Positions 1 through 8,154 of a DNA stretch of 64,000 bases are shown here, piece by piece. Source of the DNA: an uncultured Clostridia bacterium (GTDB lineage Bacteria; Bacillota; Clostridia; Christensenellales; Aristaeellaceae); assembly GCA_937894675.1 (NCBI GenBank), contig CALCQO010000045.1, positions 62,001 to 126,000 on the forward strand. Direction: 5' to 3'. The notes under the pieces are model-generated. The model was not told where the DNA came from. It saw only the letters and a program-made list of their open reading frames with translations, and did not search any database. A program made the translations under genes and the position numbers. Each line of letters begins with the position of its first letter. Positions within the stretch are counted from its first letter, which is position 1.

Positions 1-1077
1 CCGGGCGAAACGCCCCAGGAGGACGCCCAGTTCCTGTTGTTCCTGTGCGCGGTATTAAAAGCAGTAGACTTGCACCAGGATTTGCTGCGCATCTCCGTGG
101 CCACCGCCGGCAACGACTGCCGCCTGGGCAGCCATGAGGCGCCGCCCGCCATCATCTCCGTCTATTTGGGGGATGAACTGACAGCCGTGCTGGACGCCCT
201 GGAGCACCAGAACACCTATGTAAAGGAAACCACCGCCTCCATGAGCGTAGGCGTGCACATGCTGCCCCGCATCCCCAAGGATTCCAGCGACCGCAACCGC
301 ACCTCCCCCTTCGCCTTCTCGGGCAACAAGTTCGAGTTCCGCAGCCTGGGTTCCTCCAACTCCACCGCCGACCCCAACACGGTGCTCAACACCATCGTGG
401 CCGACGTACTCTGCCAATTCGCTGACGAATTGGAAAAGGCGGGGGATTTCCAGCTGGCATGCCAGAAGCTGATTGTGGACACCATCAGCAGCCACAAGCG
501 CGTCATTTTCAACGGCAACAGCTATTCTGACGAATGGGTGCAGGAAGCCAGCAGGCGCGGCCTGCTCAACCTGCCCAGCGTGCCCGACTGCCTGCCCTAT
601 TTAATCAGCGAGGAAAATATTGCCCTCTACGCCCGTCAGCAGGTGATGAGCGAGACAGAGCTGCGCAGCCGCTATGAGATTCTGGCGGACAACTACTGCA
701 AGGTTACGGTGATTGAGGGGCTGACCATGCTGGACATGGCCCGGCGGGACATCCTGCCCGCCGTCAGCCGGAATACCGCCCTTTTGTGCGACATCATCCA
801 TTCCAAGAGCGGTCTGGTGGAAGGGACGCTGCCTGAGCAGGATACCCTGAACAAGCTGCACAGCCTGCTGACGCGGATGTATGAAGCGGTGGACAAGCTG
901 GAAGCTGCCCTCAAGAGCGCGGAAAGCGGCGAATCCATCGAGCGGGCGAACAAATACCGCCAGCAGGTGCTCCCCGCCATGCAGGAACTGCGTGCCGCCG
1001 CCGACGCCGCCGAGCAGCTGAGCTTCCGCGACATGTGGCCCATGCCCGGTTACAGTGATATATTGGGCAGCATCTAA
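1..1077 (+). CDS. glnN: glutamine synthetase type III, C-terminal part (5' truncated by window)
   Basis: Glutamine synthetase makes glutamine from glutamate, ammonia and ATP in the cytoplasm. The reading frame is open from base 1 and reads directly into GETPQEDAQFLLFLCAVLKA, so the first in-frame ATG at 37 is internal and the start lies outside the window. The segments LLRISVATAGNDCRLGSHEAPPA and DRNRTSPFAFSGNKFEFR, read here in pieces, are the characteristic catalytic stretch of the long type III (GlnN) enzymes rather than of GlnA. The C-terminal third is helical and Glu/Ala-rich, ending FRDMWPMPGYSDILGSI, also typical of GlnN. The gene ends in a strong terminator. Regulation cannot be seen because the 5' end is missing. 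Confidence 0.95.
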   Translation, partial: PGETPQEDAQFLLFLCAVLKAVDLHQDLLRISVATAGNDCRLGSHEAPPAIISVYLGDELTAVLDALEHQNTYVKETTASMSVGVHMLPRIPKDSSDRNRTSPFAFSGNKFEFRSLGSSNSTADPNTVLNTIVADVLCQFADELEKAGDFQLACQKLIVDTISSHKRVIFNGNSYSDEWVQEASRRGLLNLPSVPDCLPYLISEENIALYARQQVMSETELRSRYEILADNYCKVTVIEGLTMLDMARRDILPAVSRNTALLCDIIHSKSGLVEGTLPEQDTLNKLHSLLTRMYEAVDKLEAALKSAESGESIERANKYRQQVLPAMQELRAAADAAEQLSFRDMWPMPGYSDILGSI

Positions 1078-1100
1078 GAAATTAGATTGTTAATAACTAC

Positions 1101-1153
1101 AAAAACGCACCCCCTATGTTTGACGAAAGCCTGCGGATGGGGGTGCGTTTTCT
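1101..1153. terminator. bidirectional intrinsic terminator between glnN and the pncA-like gene
   Basis: A perfect 10-bp stem (ACGCACCCCC at 1105-1114, GGGGGTGCGT at 1139-1148) is followed by TTTT on the plus strand and preceded by AAAAA, which is TTTTT on the minus strand. It can end glnN transcripts and, in the other direction, the rho-galM-hydrolase unit. Confidence 0.85.
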
Positions 1154-1174
1154 CATGCTGAAAAATGAATTGTC

Positions 1175-1702
1175 TTAGAAGTTCTCCACCACGACCTGGC
1201 AGGGAATCAGCGCTTGGAGCGCCGTTTCATGGCCCTTGGGGCTGGCGCCGGCGCAGCAGGCGGCATCCACATGGACAGGGATTTCCGGCAGGGCGGCTTT
1301 AAGAATCAAAGCATTGGACAGCACGCAGATATCGGTGCACAGGCCGATGAGGGTGATTTTGCTGATGGGTTCCTCCTGGTGCAGGGCTTTGATATGGTCG
1401 GCCAGCGCCAGGGAGCCGAAGGAGGGCTTGTCGATGATATCCTGCCCTTGCGCCAGGGTTTTCAATTCCCCCGCCAGGTGCCAGCCTTGGGTATCCCGGA
1501 TGCAGTGGGCGACAGGCAGCATGGTGCCTTCCTGGGTGGTTAAATACTCAGGAGTATGGGTGTCCCGGGTGAACACCAGCTTGCCGGGAAAGGTTTTCAC
1601 TTTTTCCTCCACCCTGGGCAAGATGGCCTGGGCTTCCTTGGTGCCCAGGGCGCCGGACACAAAATCGTTCTGCATGTCCACCACAATCAGAATTTCCAGC
1701 AT
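1175..1702 (-). CDS. nicotinamidase-like cysteine hydrolase (isochorismatase family)
   Basis: This 175-residue protein has the isochorismatase/nicotinamidase fold. The presumed catalytic triad is visible: Asp9 (VVDMQNDF), Lys92 (IIDKPSF) and Cys126 (GLCTDICV). Asp47 and His49 (TRDTHT) and His66 (VAHC) match the metal-binding set of true nicotinamidases, so deamidation of nicotinamide to nicotinate for NAD salvage is the likely reaction. Other cysteine hydrolases of the family share most of this pattern, so the substrate is inferred. GAAGGAG lies upstream of the ATG. The gene begins 15 bp after galM and is the last gene of the minus-strand run that includes rho and galM. Confidence 0.8.
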   Translation of the reverse strand: MLEILIVVDMQNDFVSGALGTKEAQAILPRVEEKVKTFPGKLVFTRDTHTPEYLTTQEGTMLPVAHCIRDTQGWHLAGELKTLAQGQDIIDKPSFGSLALADHIKALHQEEPISKITLIGLCTDICVLSNALILKAALPEIPVHVDAACCAGASPKGHETALQALIPCQVVVENF

Positions 1703-1717
1703 GGATGCTTCTCCTTC

Positions 1718-2767
1718 TCAGTACGTGCCAAAGGCATAGACTGTCACGCTGCGGAAGCTGTCCCCCGCTTTTAGGAAAGTGGTGGGAAACTCCTCATGGT
1801 TTACGGAATCCGGATGGTGCTGGGTTTCCAGGGCGATGCCGCCGTAGGGGCCGTAGTGCTCGCCCCCCTTGCCCCAATAGTTGAGGCCCTGGCCGGAGTA
1901 GCACTGCACCGCGGGCTGGTCGGTATAGACGCGCATTTCCCGGCGGGTGGCAGGCTCCTGCAGCACGGCGCACAGACGCAGCCCTTCCCCGGGCAAATCA
2001 TAGCTGACATCAAAGCCGTTGGCCTTCTGGAAGGCGGGATGGGTGTCCTTTTTTTCCAGGGCGTCGCCGATGCGGGTCAGCTGCCGCACATCGTAGGGGG
2101 TATCAGCGATTTCCATCATCCAGCCGGTGGGAATCAAATCATCATCGGTTTCCGCGATTTCTTCGGAGACAATCTGCAGCAGGTGGTCCTTCACATCCCC
2201 CTCGCCCTTCAAATTGAAATAGCTGTGGTTGGTGAGGTTGACCACCGTGTCCGCATCGCTCTGGGCGATGTAACTGATTTCCAGGCGGTTGTCATCACCA
2301 AAGGAGTACACAACCTGGGTGCGCAGATTGCCGGGGAAGCCTTCCTCCCCATCGTGAGCGGTGTAGTAGAAGGCGACAAAATCCCGGTCGCTGCTTTCGG
2401 TGGTTTCATACACCCAGACCTTTTTGCCAAAGCCTACCAGCCCGCCATGCAGGGCATGGCCCTTCTCGTTGGTGGGAATCTGGTATTCTTGACCGTTTAG
2501 GGAAAATTTGCCCCCGGCGATGCGGTTGGCGTAGCGGCCGATGGTGGCGCCGATATGGCCGTTCTTTTTGGACTCGTACCCGGAGACAGTATCAAAACCC
2601 AGACATACATCCCCCAGGTTGCCCTGGGCGTCGGGCACCATGACGGACTGCAGGGAAGCGCCGAAGCTGATGACGCTGACGCTGGCGCCGTGCTTGTTGG
2701 TCATGGTGATTTTATCGATTCTGCGGCCTGTCTCATCCTGGCCGAAGGGTTCTTTGGCAATGCTCAT
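1718..2767 (-). CDS. galM: aldose 1-epimerase (mutarotase)
   Basis: GalM interconverts alpha and beta anomers of aldoses such as galactose and glucose, feeding the Leloir pathway. The 349-residue length is normal. Recognisable positions are Arg78 and Asn81 (IGRYANRI), His107 (HALHGG), the presumed catalytic acid His181 (LTNHSYFNLKG), Asp253 and the presumed catalytic base Glu314 (GIALETQHHP). GGAGG sits 5 nt before the ATG. It starts 15 bp after the stop of the rho-family gene with no terminator between them, so the two are probably cotranscribed. No other Leloir gene is in the window. Confidence 0.93.
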   Translation of the reverse strand: MSIAKEPFGQDETGRRIDKITMTNKHGASVSVISFGASLQSVMVPDAQGNLGDVCLGFDTVSGYESKKNGHIGATIGRYANRIAGGKFSLNGQEYQIPTNEKGHALHGGLVGFGKKVWVYETTESSDRDFVAFYYTAHDGEEGFPGNLRTQVVYSFGDDNRLEISYIAQSDADTVVNLTNHSYFNLKGEGDVKDHLLQIVSEEIAETDDDLIPTGWMMEIADTPYDVRQLTRIGDALEKKDTHPAFQKANGFDVSYDLPGEGLRLCAVLQEPATRREMRVYTDQPAVQCYSGQGLNYWGKGGEHYGPYGGIALETQHHPDSVNHEEFPTTFLKAGDSFRSVTVYAFGTY

Positions 2768-2782
2768 ACACGCCTCCGTTTT

Positions 2783-4603
2783 TTATTTCATCATGTCCAG
2801 CCAGCTGTCCAGGCGGCTGACGAACTCGCGGTTGGTGTTGGTTTTTTCCAGCATGCTCACCAGCATGCCCAGAGCTTCCTCATCCCCCTTGGCGTGCAGC
2901 AGGGAGCGCAGCTTGTCCACCGCCTCCTGCTCGTCCTTGGTGTGCAGGGCGTCCGCCTTCATGGTGCGGCTCTTGGACAGGCTGACGGCGGGGCGCAGGC
3001 CCTTACGGTCCAGCCCCTCATCAAAGACCAGCATGGCGTTGACCACATGGCGCAGGTCCTCCAGCACCATGCGGGAAAAGGGATTGCTCTCGTCCTGCTG
3101 AACGGCGGCCAGCATGGTGACGCTGCCCCCCTCCTTCAGGTTGCGGGCGGCCCCTAAAAGCTGCCGGGGTTTGTTGAGGGCGCCGGCGGCCAGGCAGCCG
3201 CGCATCTCCCCCTCGTCCACCGCGCCAAGGTTGTTGTAGGCACGGGAGAGGGCGTGGAAATCGTTGATCAAAATCAGCACATCCTGCCCGGCTTCCGCCA
3301 AGCGCTTGGCCCGCTCCACCACCATTTCGCTGACGCGCACGCTGTTCTCCGGCGGTTCGTCGAAGGTGGCGTACAGCACGTCGCTCTCGGTGCGGGCTTT
3401 GACGGCGGTCACTTCCTCGGGCCGCTCGTCCGCCAGCAGCAGCATGACGGTGATATCGGGGTGATGGGCTTTGGCGGCCGCGGCGATGCGCAACAGGATG
3501 TCCATCCGGTCGATCTGAGGCGGGGTCAGCAGCAGGCCGCGCTGGCCAAAGCCCACGGGGGCGATTAAATCGATGATGCGCAGCAGCAGGTCGCCATGAT
3601 CCTTGCCCGATAGCTTGATGCGCTTGGCGGGGTAGATGGGGGTGAGCTTCTCAAACTCCCTGCGGGGGGTGCGCTCGTCCACTTCTTCGCCGTTGATTTC
3701 GGTGATATACAGCATGGCGCTGTAGCGGTCCATCTCCCTGCGGGGGCGGGTCTTGCCCTTGAGGTAATCGCCGCTGCGCAGGCTGAAGCGGCGGATCTGG
3801 GCGTTGGACACATACACATCCTCCCGCCCGGGCAGATAGTTGCCGGCGCGCAGGAAGCCGTAGCCGTCGGGATGGATTTCCAGCACGCCTTCCCCCTCGC
3901 CGCAATCGCCGGTGGCCAGCATTTCTGGGATGCCCATGTTCATGCCGGGCAGCTCCCGCCCCCTGGCGGAGGGGGTGTAGGCCACCTCTTCCCGCTGGGC
4001 GGGCACCTGAGGCGCGCTTCCCCTTCCCTGGGAGGGGTCGTAGCTGGGGCGGAATACACGCTGGGGCGCGGAGGCCTGCTCCTCCTCAGGGTTTGCCTGC
4101 ACATCCGGCCCAAAACGGGTGAAGGTAACAGGCCGCACCTGGGGTTTGGCGTCGGTCATCCCCCGCTGGTTGCTGAGGGTGACATTGATGGGCTGGGTCT
4201 GCTGCACCGGGGCGTACTTGGCAGCCGGAGGCACCGCCGCGAAGGGCTGCGGGTTATGCCACGCGCGGGCGCCCTGCAGATTAAAAGCCGGCTTGTTGCC
4301 CTTGGGGGGCGCGGCCGGAGGCCGGGGCACGGACACCGCGGGCTTGGCCGACGCTTCCTGGGGACGGGGACGGGGATTGACCGTCATCACGGGAATATCG
4401 TCCGAGTCGTCGGAAATAATCAGCGCCTGGCGTACCGGGCGCGGCTCGCTCTGCTGGGCCGCGGCGCGCTCGGGCTGGGCCTCAGAAATTTTATCGATGA
4501 TGGCCTGCTTGGTCATACTGCTGCTCAGCTCGATGCCCTGTTCCTTGGCGTACTTGCGCAGCTGCGCCACCGTCATCAGCTTTAAATCGTCCGGAAAATA
4601 CAT
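2783..4603 (-). CDS. rho: Rho-family transcription terminator homologue with degenerate ATPase motifs
   Basis: Rho binds nascent RNA and uses ATP to pull RNA polymerase off. This 606-residue protein has, in order, a Rho-N helical domain (about 7-40), a long Pro/Gln/Ala-rich linker (about 45-230), the OB-fold RNA-binding domain with DGYGFLR and DVYVSNAQIRRF (about 237-330), and the RecA-like domain (GQRGLLL, ADERPEEVT, ATFDEP, SRAYN, GAARNLKEGGS). The ATPase residues are altered. Where Rho has PPKAGKTMLL this protein has PPQIDRMDIL (360-369). The Walker B aspartate is Asn447 (VLILIND). The arginine of RSGTRKE is Met548. The frame is intact, so this is not a pseudogene by frameshift. I chose the ATG at 4603 because AGGAGG lies 5 nt upstream; an extension to 4666 is open but has no ribosome site. 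It may be a repurposed RNA-binding protein. Family assignment is sure, function is not. Confidence 0.9.
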   Translation of the reverse strand: MYFPDDLKLMTVAQLRKYAKEQGIELSSSMTKQAIIDKISEAQPERAAAQQSEPRPVRQALIISDDSDDIPVMTVNPRPRPQEASAKPAVSVPRPPAAPPKGNKPAFNLQGARAWHNPQPFAAVPPAAKYAPVQQTQPINVTLSNQRGMTDAKPQVRPVTFTRFGPDVQANPEEEQASAPQRVFRPSYDPSQGRGSAPQVPAQREEVAYTPSARGRELPGMNMGIPEMLATGDCGEGEGVLEIHPDGYGFLRAGNYLPGREDVYVSNAQIRRFSLRSGDYLKGKTRPRREMDRYSAMLYITEINGEEVDERTPRREFEKLTPIYPAKRIKLSGKDHGDLLLRIIDLIAPVGFGQRGLLLTPPQIDRMDILLRIAAAAKAHHPDITVMLLLADERPEEVTAVKARTESDVLYATFDEPPENSVRVSEMVVERAKRLAEAGQDVLILINDFHALSRAYNNLGAVDEGEMRGCLAAGALNKPRQLLGAARNLKEGGSVTMLAAVQQDESNPFSRMVLEDLRHVVNAMLVFDEGLDRKGLRPAVSLSKSRTMKADALHTKDEQEAVDKLRSLLHAKGDEEALGMLVSMLEKTNTNREFVSRLDSWLDMMK

Positions 4604-4741
4604 GCTTTCCTCCTGTATGCTCTCTGTTATGGTTTTTTGCATGGAGACATTCGAAGCGGTACTCACGCCCCAAGGGGCAAAAGTCCGTTGTCTATCCTAT
4701 GGGATCATCAGATGGGCGGATGTGATATATACCTCTTATTT

Positions 4742-5602
4742 TTATAACGACAGCGGATGCACACCGATGCCCAAAAGGCCGGGCCCCGTGTGTACGCCCA
4801 GTGCCGGGCTAAGCTCGCTCTCAATAAAGTTCTCGCAGTTGGGCAGGCGGCGCTTGAGTTCCTCCAGGGCATGCCTGGCTTCTTCCTTGGCGCTGCCGTG
4901 GGCTACCATGACCTGGTAGCGGATATACTTGCCGGCTTCGCGCACGGCGATGTTAATGATTTCCGCGATGGACTGGGCGCGGCCGCGCACCTTGGCGGCG
5001 ACCACATACACGCCTTCCTCGTTGCAGGTGATGATGGGCTTGATTTTCAGCAGCGTGCCCATCACCGCCGACACCTTGCCGATGCGGCCGCCCTTGGCCA
5101 GATAGTCCAGGGTGGCGACGCTGAAATAGATGTGGGTATGGGGGATGCTGGCGGCAAGTTTGGCGAGAACCTCGTCCACGCTGAGGCCCTGTTCCAGCAG
5201 CATGCCGGCGTAAATGGCGCTGACGCCTGTGCCGATGCCGATGTTGAGGGAATCCAGCACATGGATGGTAAGGCGTTTTTCATCCTCCGCCACCAGGCGC
5301 ATGGCGTTGTAGGTGCCCGACAAACCGCTGGAAATGGCGATGGCGATTACGGTGTCGTAGCCGTCGTGCACGATACGCTCAAAAGCGTCGCGTATCGCTT
5401 CCAGGCTGGGCTGAGAGGTTTTGGGCACCTCTTCCCCCATGCGGTCGTATACTTCCTGGGGGGTGATGTCTACCCTGTCGTAATATTCGGCGTTTTTATA
5501 CGCGATGCGCACAGGCACCGAGTACATGTGATATTGCTCTATATAATGCTGTGGCACATCCGAGCATGAGTCGACCAGAATGGCAACTCTGTTGACGCTC
5601 AT
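4742..5602 (-). CDS. DegV family fatty-acid-binding protein
   Basis: DegV (FakB-type) proteins bind a fatty acid and, with the kinase FakA, present it for phosphorylation. The 286 residues cover the whole fold: the N-terminal VAILVDSCSDVP, the SSGLSGTYNAM loop that contacts the carboxylate, and DYLAKGGRIGKV plus LLKIKPII in the second half, all hallmarks of the family. AAGGAGG precedes the ATG by 7 nt. The gene has its own promoter upstream and may read on into the rho-family gene 138 bp away. No fakA partner is present in the window, so the lipid-activation role is from family knowledge only. Confidence 0.93.
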   Translation of the reverse strand: MSVNRVAILVDSCSDVPQHYIEQYHMYSVPVRIAYKNAEYYDRVDITPQEVYDRMGEEVPKTSQPSLEAIRDAFERIVHDGYDTVIAIAISSGLSGTYNAMRLVAEDEKRLTIHVLDSLNIGIGTGVSAIYAGMLLEQGLSVDEVLAKLAASIPHTHIYFSVATLDYLAKGGRIGKVSAVMGTLLKIKPIITCNEEGVYVVAAKVRGRAQSIAEIINIAVREAGKYIRYQVMVAHGSAKEEARHALEELKRRLPNCENFIESELSPALGVHTGPGLLGIGVHPLSL

Positions 5603-5635
5603 CCTATAGCCTCCTTAAACCGGCTTATTGTGTTT

Positions 5636-5665
5636 AGTGTACTTTATTTGTAAATCCCTTGTCAA
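5636..5665 (-). promoter_or_regulatory. predicted sigma-A promoter for degV
   Basis: On the minus strand, TTGACA (5665-5660) and TACACT (5641-5636) are separated by 18 bp, about 35 bp ahead of the degV start. The -35 is perfect, the -10 is 4 of 6. Confidence 0.6.
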
Positions 5666-5666
5666 G

Positions 5667-6479
5667 TTATTCCGCGTCCAGCACGCTGCATGGCTCCTCC
5701 CCCTTGGAGGGGCGGTAGCTGAGCACCGTATCCAGGTTGATGTTCTGGATGGAGGAAAAAATGTTGTTCATGATACGGGGGTTGGTTGTAGCAAGTTCCT
5801 TCAGCAAATTCTTGATTTCTTTGCGCTTGCCGCCTTCTTCCCGCCTTGTGACGGCGCAGGCGCAGGTAAGGGCGGGTATCTGATGGGCCGCCTGCCAGAG
5901 CAGGATGTACTTCTCCCGCACCAGGTACAAGGGGCGGATGAGCTGCATGCCCTCGTAGTTGTCGCTGCTGAGGCGGGGCATCATGGTTTTGAACTCGCCG
6001 CCGTAGAACATGCTCAGCAGCACGGTTTCGCATACATCATCAAAATGGTGCCCCAGGGCGATCTTGTTGCAGCCCAGCTTTCGGGCTTCCTTATACAGGT
6101 AGCCCCTGCGCATGGCGGCGCACACATGGCAAGGAGAGGAGGTGCCCTCGGCGATGGACAGTATGTCGGTATCAAACATGGTAAGTTCAATGCCCAGTTT
6201 GGCCGCAGTCTCCAGAATCATCTGCCGGTTTTCGGGGCTGTAGCCCGGATCCATGCACAAAAATTTGGTTTCAAAGGGGATGTCGCTGTACTGCTCCAGC
6301 AGCTGCATGCATTTGGCCAGCAGCAGGGAATCCTTGCCCCCGGAGACGCACACGGCGATCACATCCCCCGGCTGGGTAAGGCGGTATTGCTTCATGGCGG
6401 ACACGAAGTTGCGCCAGATGGTTTTGCGGAATCGGGTGGTGATGCTGTGTTCCACAGCCCGGGCCCATGCGTCGTTCAT
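5667..6479 (-). CDS. TtcA-like PP-loop ATPase, probable tRNA 2-thiocytidine synthetase
   Basis: This is an adenylating PP-loop enzyme with SGGKDS at 46-51. Cys117 and Cys120 (SPCHVC) and a Cys pair at 206/208 sit where TtcA holds its iron-sulfur cluster, and LGHHFDDVCETVLLSMFYGGEFKTM is a family signature (quoted in pieces). TtcA thiolates cytidine 32 of some tRNAs. Related TtuA/TilS-type enzymes share the loop, so the exact tRNA position is inferred. The start was set at 6479 because AGGAGG lies 5 nt before this ATG; an upstream in-frame ATG at 6512 would place that ribosome site inside the gene. It is 270 residues long, close to the usual 280-310. It ends 64 bp before degV and is divergent from the inositol phosphatase gene. 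Confidence 0.85.
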   Translation of the reverse strand: MNDAWARAVEHSITTRFRKTIWRNFVSAMKQYRLTQPGDVIAVCVSGGKDSLLLAKCMQLLEQYSDIPFETKFLCMDPGYSPENRQMILETAAKLGIELTMFDTDILSIAEGTSSPCHVCAAMRRGYLYKEARKLGCNKIALGHHFDDVCETVLLSMFYGGEFKTMMPRLSSDNYEGMQLIRPLYLVREKYILLWQAAHQIPALTCACAVTRREEGGKRKEIKNLLKELATTNPRIMNNIFSSIQNINLDTVLSYRPSKGEEPCSVLDAE

Positions 6480-6504
6480 ATCTTCCTCCTGAGCGCGCAT
6501 ATCA

Positions 6505-6533
6505 TAGCACATTCCCCCTGCTTATGCTATAAT
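6505..6533 (+). promoter_or_regulatory. possible promoter for the suhB-PHP pair
   Basis: A perfect TATAAT at 6528-6533 lies 26 bp before the ATG at 6560. The -35 candidate at 6505-6510 (TAGCAC, 17-bp spacer) is poor, so the call rests mainly on the -10. Confidence 0.4.
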
Positions 6534-6559
6534 CTTGACGCTTAAGAAGGGAGCTTTGT

Positions 6560-7333
6560 ATGAACGGAATGCTGGAGACCATTGTCAAGGGAGCGTCCCG
6601 CATCATGCTGGAGCATGAGAACGCCGCCATCCACCAGAAGGACGGCCACAACAACTTTGTGACGGAAGCCGATTTGATGGTGCAGGAATACTTGCAGGAA
6701 AAGCTGCTGGCGTACCAGCCGGGCAGCCACTTTTTCGCCGAGGAACAGGAGAACAGCAAGCTAACCAACGCGCTGACCTGGATGGTGGACCCCATTGACG
6801 GCACCACCAATTTCATGCGGGGCAGGCATTTCTCCGCCATTTCCGTCGCCCTGATGGAAAACAGGGAGCCTGTGCTGGGCATTGTGTACAACCCCTACAC
6901 CGGGGAATTGTTCCGCGCTGAAAAGGGCGAAGGCGCCACCCTCAACGGCCACCCCATCGCCCCGGCCGCCACCCCCTTTGACCAGGCGCTGGTCACCATC
7001 GGCACCGCTCCCTACAACCCGGTATTCGCCGAGGCAAGCCTTAAGGCCGCCCTGCAGTTCCTGCTGAAAGCGGGGGATTTGCGGCGCACCGGCTCCGCCG
7101 CCCTGGAGCTGACCGAGGTTGCCTGCGGGCGCACCGATATTTTCTACGAGATGGATTTAGCCCCCTGGGATTACGCCGCCGGATGGCTAATTGCCAAAGA
7201 GGCGGGCGCTCTGACCGCCATGCCCTTCGCGGCCCAGGAGGATTTTGGGCGCAACAACGGCATCCTGGCCTGCAACCCCCACTGCCTTGAGCAGTCTCTC
7301 GCCATCCTGCGCGTCGCAAGGAGCACAGAATGA
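6560..7333 (+). CDS. suhB: inositol monophosphatase family protein
   Basis: Members are Mg-dependent, Li-sensitive phosphatases acting on myo-inositol 1-phosphate or related sugar phosphates such as fructose bisphosphate or PAP. The 257-residue protein shows Glu61-Glu62 (FAEEQEN), the metal-binding motif VDPIDGTTNF (Asp77, Asp80) and the C-terminal WDYAAGWLIAKEAGA motif that closes the site. The substrate cannot be told from sequence. AAGGGAG lies about 8 nt before the ATG. The stop overlaps the start of the next gene by 4 bp (ATGA), so the pair is translationally coupled. Confidence 0.9.
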   Translation: MNGMLETIVKGASRIMLEHENAAIHQKDGHNNFVTEADLMVQEYLQEKLLAYQPGSHFFAEEQENSKLTNALTWMVDPIDGTTNFMRGRHFSAISVALMENREPVLGIVYNPYTGELFRAEKGEGATLNGHPIAPAATPFDQALVTIGTAPYNPVFAEASLKAALQFLLKAGDLRRTGSAALELTEVACGRTDIFYEMDLAPWDYAAGWLIAKEAGALTAMPFAAQEDFGRNNGILACNPHCLEQSLAILRVARSTE

Positions 7334-8154
7334 TCCCCCTGTCCACCCCCCACTGCCATACCCTGTTCACCGATGGCAGAAACACGGCGGAGGAAATGGT
7401 GGCGGAAGCTCTGCGCCAGGGCTTTGTCAGCCTGGGCTTTTCCGAGCATGCCCTGCAGCTGTTCGACTTCCCCTACGCACTGACGGAGGAATCGGAAGCG
7501 CAGTATATTCAGACCGTGCAAAGATTAAAGGAAGCCTATCAAGACCGCATCCGGCTGTATCTGGGCATGGAGCGGGATCTCTTATCCTGTGCGGATAAAG
7601 CCAAGTTTGACTATGTGCTGGCAACCAGCCACTATGTGAAAACCGCCCGGGGCAATACCGCGGTGGACGGCGACCTGAGCAAAATCCAGACAGCCCTCCG
7701 GGAGGATTTCGGCGGGGACGGCCTGAAGCTGGCCAAGGCGTATTACCAGCCCTTTGGGGCGTACATCGCGTCGTACAAGCCGGACATCATTGGGCATTTT
7801 GACCTGGTGGTGAAGTACAGCCGCCAAGGCGAGCTGTTCGACCCGGGCAGCCCGGCGTACCTGCGCATCGCCATGGAGGCGATGGAGGAGGCTTTTACCG
7901 GCTGCACCCTGATGGAAGTAAACACCGGCGCCATCCTGCGCAGCGGCGCTCCCAGCCCCTATCCTTCCCTGCCGCTGCTGAAGCACTGGCGGAAACTGGG
8001 CGGGGATGTTATCCTGGCTTCCGACTGCCACTTCGCGCCCCAGCTGTCCAGCGGGTATGAAAAAGGCCTCGCGGTAATCCGCGAAGCCGGTTTCGAAAGC
8101 GTATTGATACTAAACCCCGAGCCCGGGGAGCTGTTCGCCCGCATCAGCCTGTAG
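7330..8154 (+). CDS. PHP-domain histidinol-phosphatase family protein
   Basis: PHP phosphatases use a trinuclear metal centre. Here HCH (8-10), Asp15, the SEHAL histidine and LATSHYVKTARG fit the histidinol-phosphatase (HisK/HisJ) subgroup, as does the C-terminal ILASDCHFAPQLSSGYEKG. At 274 residues it has normal length. The expected step is histidinol phosphate to histidinol in histidine synthesis, but no other his gene is nearby, so an undefined phosphatase role is also possible. The gene overlaps suhB by 4 bp, and its stop codon abuts the stop of the convergent next gene with no spacer. Confidence 0.85.
   Translation: MIPLSTPHCHTLFTDGRNTAEEMVAEALRQGFVSLGFSEHALQLFDFPYALTEESEAQYIQTVQRLKEAYQDRIRLYLGMERDLLSCADKAKFDYVLATSHYVKTARGNTAVDGDLSKIQTALREDFGGDGLKLAKAYYQPFGAYIASYKPDIIGHFDLVVKYSRQGELFDPGSPAYLRIAMEAMEEAFTGCTLMEVNTGAILRSGAPSPYPSLPLLKHWRKLGGDVILASDCHFAPQLSSGYEKGLAVIREAGFESVLILNPEPGELFARISL

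Noticed and set aside
4604..4666. 21-codon N-terminal extension of the Rho-family protein
   Set aside because: No ribosome site at 4666, while AGGAGG stands 5 nt before the ATG at 4603.
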